This document shows positions 5,564 to 6,922 of a DNA stretch of 6,922 bases, in pieces. Within the stretch, counting starts at the first letter, position 1; each line of letters opens with the position of its first letter. A program made the translations under genes and the position numbers. Below the pieces are notes generated by a model. That model did not search any database. It saw only the letters and a list, made by a program, of their open reading frames with translations, and was not told where the DNA came from. The stretch is from Candidatus Spyradenecus faecavium (GTDB lineage Bacteria; Verrucomicrobiota; Kiritimatiellia; RFP12; DVOR01): contig DVOR01000069.1 in NCBI GenBank assembly GCA_018713405.1, positions 1 to 6,922 on the forward strand, in the 5' to 3' direction.

Positions 5564-6505
5564 ATGAAACCTTTGGCCATCACAGGCGGGGATTGCGCGG
5601 GCATCGGGCCGGAGATCACGGCTCGAGCCGTGGCGGCGTTCCCGGATGAGCAGTTCGCGATTTATACCAACCGCGCCCTCTTTGCGCGGGCCTGCGCCGT
5701 TGCCGGCGTCCCCCTTCCCGAGGGCCCGAACGTCGCGTGGGTGGATTTGCCCCTGGGATGCCCCGTCGACGCCGTCGTGCCGGGGAAGAACCAGGCCGCG
5801 ACCGGCGAACTGGCCTACGCCTGCGTGACGGCCGCCGGCCGCGACGCCCTCGCCGGCCGCGTGCACGGGCTGGTGACGGCCCCCTTCAGCAAGGCCGCGC
5901 TCCACCTCGCCGGCCACACGGACGTCCCCGGCCACACCGAGCTGTTGGCCCGCCTTTGCGGTCGACAGGAGGCCACGATGGCCTTCTTCGCGCCCGGCCT
6001 CGCCGTGGCCCTCGCCACCATCCACTGCGCCCTGCGCGACGTCCCGGGTCTGCTCACGGCGCCGCGCCTGCGCCGCGTCTTCCGCGATTTCGCCGACGCC
6101 CTTGCGCGGATGCTCGGCCGCCGCCCTCGGATCGGCGTTCTGGCGCTCAACCCCCACGCCGGCGAGGACGGCGCCTTCGGCGACGAGGAGGCCCGCGTCC
6201 TCGCGCCCGCCATCGCCGAGGCGCAGGCCTGGGCCGACTTCGAGGGCCCCCTCGTGCCTGACACCGCGATGACCGAGGCCGGCGGCGCCGCGCGCTTCGA
6301 CGGCTTCGTCGCGATGTACCACGACCAGGGCCTCATTCCCTTCAAGCGCGCCGCCTTCGAGGAAGGCGTGAACACCACGCTCGGCCTCCCCTTCGTGCGC
6401 ACCAGTCCCGACCACGGCACCGCCTTCGCCCTCGCCTGGCAGGGCCGCGCCTCCGCCAGGAGCATGGTCGCCGCCATCCGCAAAGCTCGGGAGCTCACCC
6501 GATGA
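5564..6505 (+). CDS. pdxA: 4-hydroxythreonine-4-phosphate dehydrogenase
   Basis: Oxidises 4-phosphohydroxy-L-threonine with NAD(P), giving the aminoacetone phosphate that PdxJ condenses in the DXP-dependent pyridoxal-phosphate route; cytosolic metalloenzyme. The 313 residues suit the family (E. coli 329). Motifs: TGGDCAGIGPE at 7-17, VTAPFSKAAL at 104-113, PGHTELLARL at 122-131, HCALRDVP at 154-161, NPHAGEDG at 196-203, MYHDQGLIPFK at 251-261 and TTLGLPFVRTSPDHGTA at 271-287. His154, His198 and His253 fit the three metal ligands. The opening motif has Cys where most members have Pro (GDPAGIGPE). ATG 5564 begins the conserved N-terminus; upstream in-frame codons would place the start before the promoter. 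The stop overlaps the next start by ATGA. PdxA paralogues acting on other 4-phosphates exist, so the substrate is not certain. Confidence 0.93.
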   Translation: MKPLAITGGDCAGIGPEITARAVAAFPDEQFAIYTNRALFARACAVAGVPLPEGPNVAWVDLPLGCPVDAVVPGKNQAATGELAYACVTAAGRDALAGRVHGLVTAPFSKAALHLAGHTDVPGHTELLARLCGRQEATMAFFAPGLAVALATIHCALRDVPGLLTAPRLRRVFRDFADALARMLGRRPRIGVLALNPHAGEDGAFGDEEARVLAPAIAEAQAWADFEGPLVPDTAMTEAGGAARFDGFVAMYHDQGLIPFKRAAFEEGVNTTLGLPFVRTSPDHGTAFALAWQGRASARSMVAAIRKARELTR

Positions 6506-6907
6506 GGCGCCCCCTCTCAGACGGCGAGGCCCGTGCCCGGCGCGACAAGATCGCCCGCTGGGTCTTTGGCGTCTGCGCCGTCCTCCTCTTCGGCGGCTAC
6601 GTCGTCGCCGACTTCTCGGGCGTCCTCCCCCGCGAGGTCTCCGTCCGCTGGCGCAGCGGCCTCCGCTTCAAGACGCCCGACGACCTCACCCGCTACAAGA
6701 ACTTCGACCCCGACCTCGTCCTGGGCATCGCCATCGGCGACACGCGCTACTGGCTCAACCACGCCCGCCACCACGCCATCGTCACCCGACCCTGCTTCTG
6801 GGTCACCGACTGGTTTGTCCCCGAGCGCGTCGAGTACGAAGGCGAGACCTACGCCGTCACCGCCCTCCACCCCGCCGCCCTCCTTTACGCCGAGGGCGTC
6901 ACCCGCG
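6502..6907 (+). CDS. Membrane-anchored protein of unknown function, truncated
   Basis: I do not recognise this protein. ATG 6502 overlaps the pdxA stop (ATGA), so its translation is coupled to pdxA. About 135 genuine residues are seen. A basic N-terminus (MRRPLSDGEARARRDKIAR) is followed by one hydrophobic helix at about 20-37 (WVFGVCAVLLFGGYVVAD). This suggests a cytoplasmic N-terminus and an exported domain, by the positive-inside rule. The outer part is rich in aromatic residues (RYWLNHARHHAIVTRP, FWVTDWFVPE, VEYEGETYAVTAL). The frame continues to the edge, but the last five codons are adapter-derived and do not belong to the protein. Confidence 0.75.
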
Positions 6908-6922
6908 CTGTCTCTTATACAC
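6908..6922 (+). other. Nextera/Tn5 mosaic-end adapter sequence (artefact)
   Basis: CTGTCTCTTATACAC equals the first 15 bases of the 19-bp Tn5 mosaic end (CTGTCTCTTATACACATCT) used in Nextera libraries. Its base composition breaks sharply with the G/C-rich DNA before it, and it sits exactly at the contig end. It should be trimmed and not annotated as coding. Confidence 0.95.

Noticed and set aside
5363..6415. A 350-codon minus-strand frame opposite pdxA
   Set aside because: It crosses the pdxA promoter and repeat copy B and is antisense to a well-supported PdxA; composition is typical of a shadow.

Overview
This window looks like the end of a metagenomic contig from a GC-rich, uncultured bacterium. 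Its last 15 bases match the Nextera/Tn5 mosaic end, so they are library adapter, not genome. The genes are chromosomal housekeeping genes. The stand-alone AICAR formyltransferase, the winged-helix/PTS-EIIA fusion and the palindrome-rich intergenic DNA would fit a lineage near the PVC group (for example Kiritimatiellota, Lentisphaerota or Verrucomicrobiota). That placement is a guess from gene style and was not tested.

Layout. On the minus strand, from about 1650 down to the left edge, an operon runs thrB (homoserine kinase) then a family-4-like glycosyltransferase cut by the window edge. Bases 1647-2217 hold no convincing gene. They contain a 77-nt repeat copy, three kinds of short tandem repeat, four tightly packed perfect hairpins, a pyrimidine tract and three looser hairpins. 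On the plus strand follow a 56-codon small ORF (2228-2398), then a promoter, tRNA-Arg(CCG), a stand-alone AICAR formyltransferase (purH-like), a small putative lipoprotein, and an HTH-EIIA fusion. The tRNA ends only 18 nt before the purH-like start codon. A second intergenic stretch (5322-5563) holds the partner copy of the 77-nt repeat. pdxA follows, apparently from a leaderless promoter, and its stop overlaps (ATGA) the start of a membrane-anchored protein of unknown function that runs into the adapter.

How it fits together. ThrB (threonine branch), AICAR formyltransferase (purines) and PdxA (pyridoxal phosphate) are core biosynthesis with no shared pathway beyond general anabolism. The HTH-EIIA protein and the lipoprotein are co-transcribed with the purine gene by position, but their link is unknown. 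The three promoters I can see all use an extended -10 (TGN-TATAMT) with a poor or absent -35.

Most unusual points: the inverted 77/78-nt repeat pair that sits in the same orientation relative to thrB and pdxA; the hairpin cluster at 1867-1962; the leaderless pdxA arrangement; the tRNA in the leader of the purH-like gene with two U-U oppositions in its acceptor stem; and the HTH-EIIA fusion. I see no CRISPR array, transposase, phage or defence gene.
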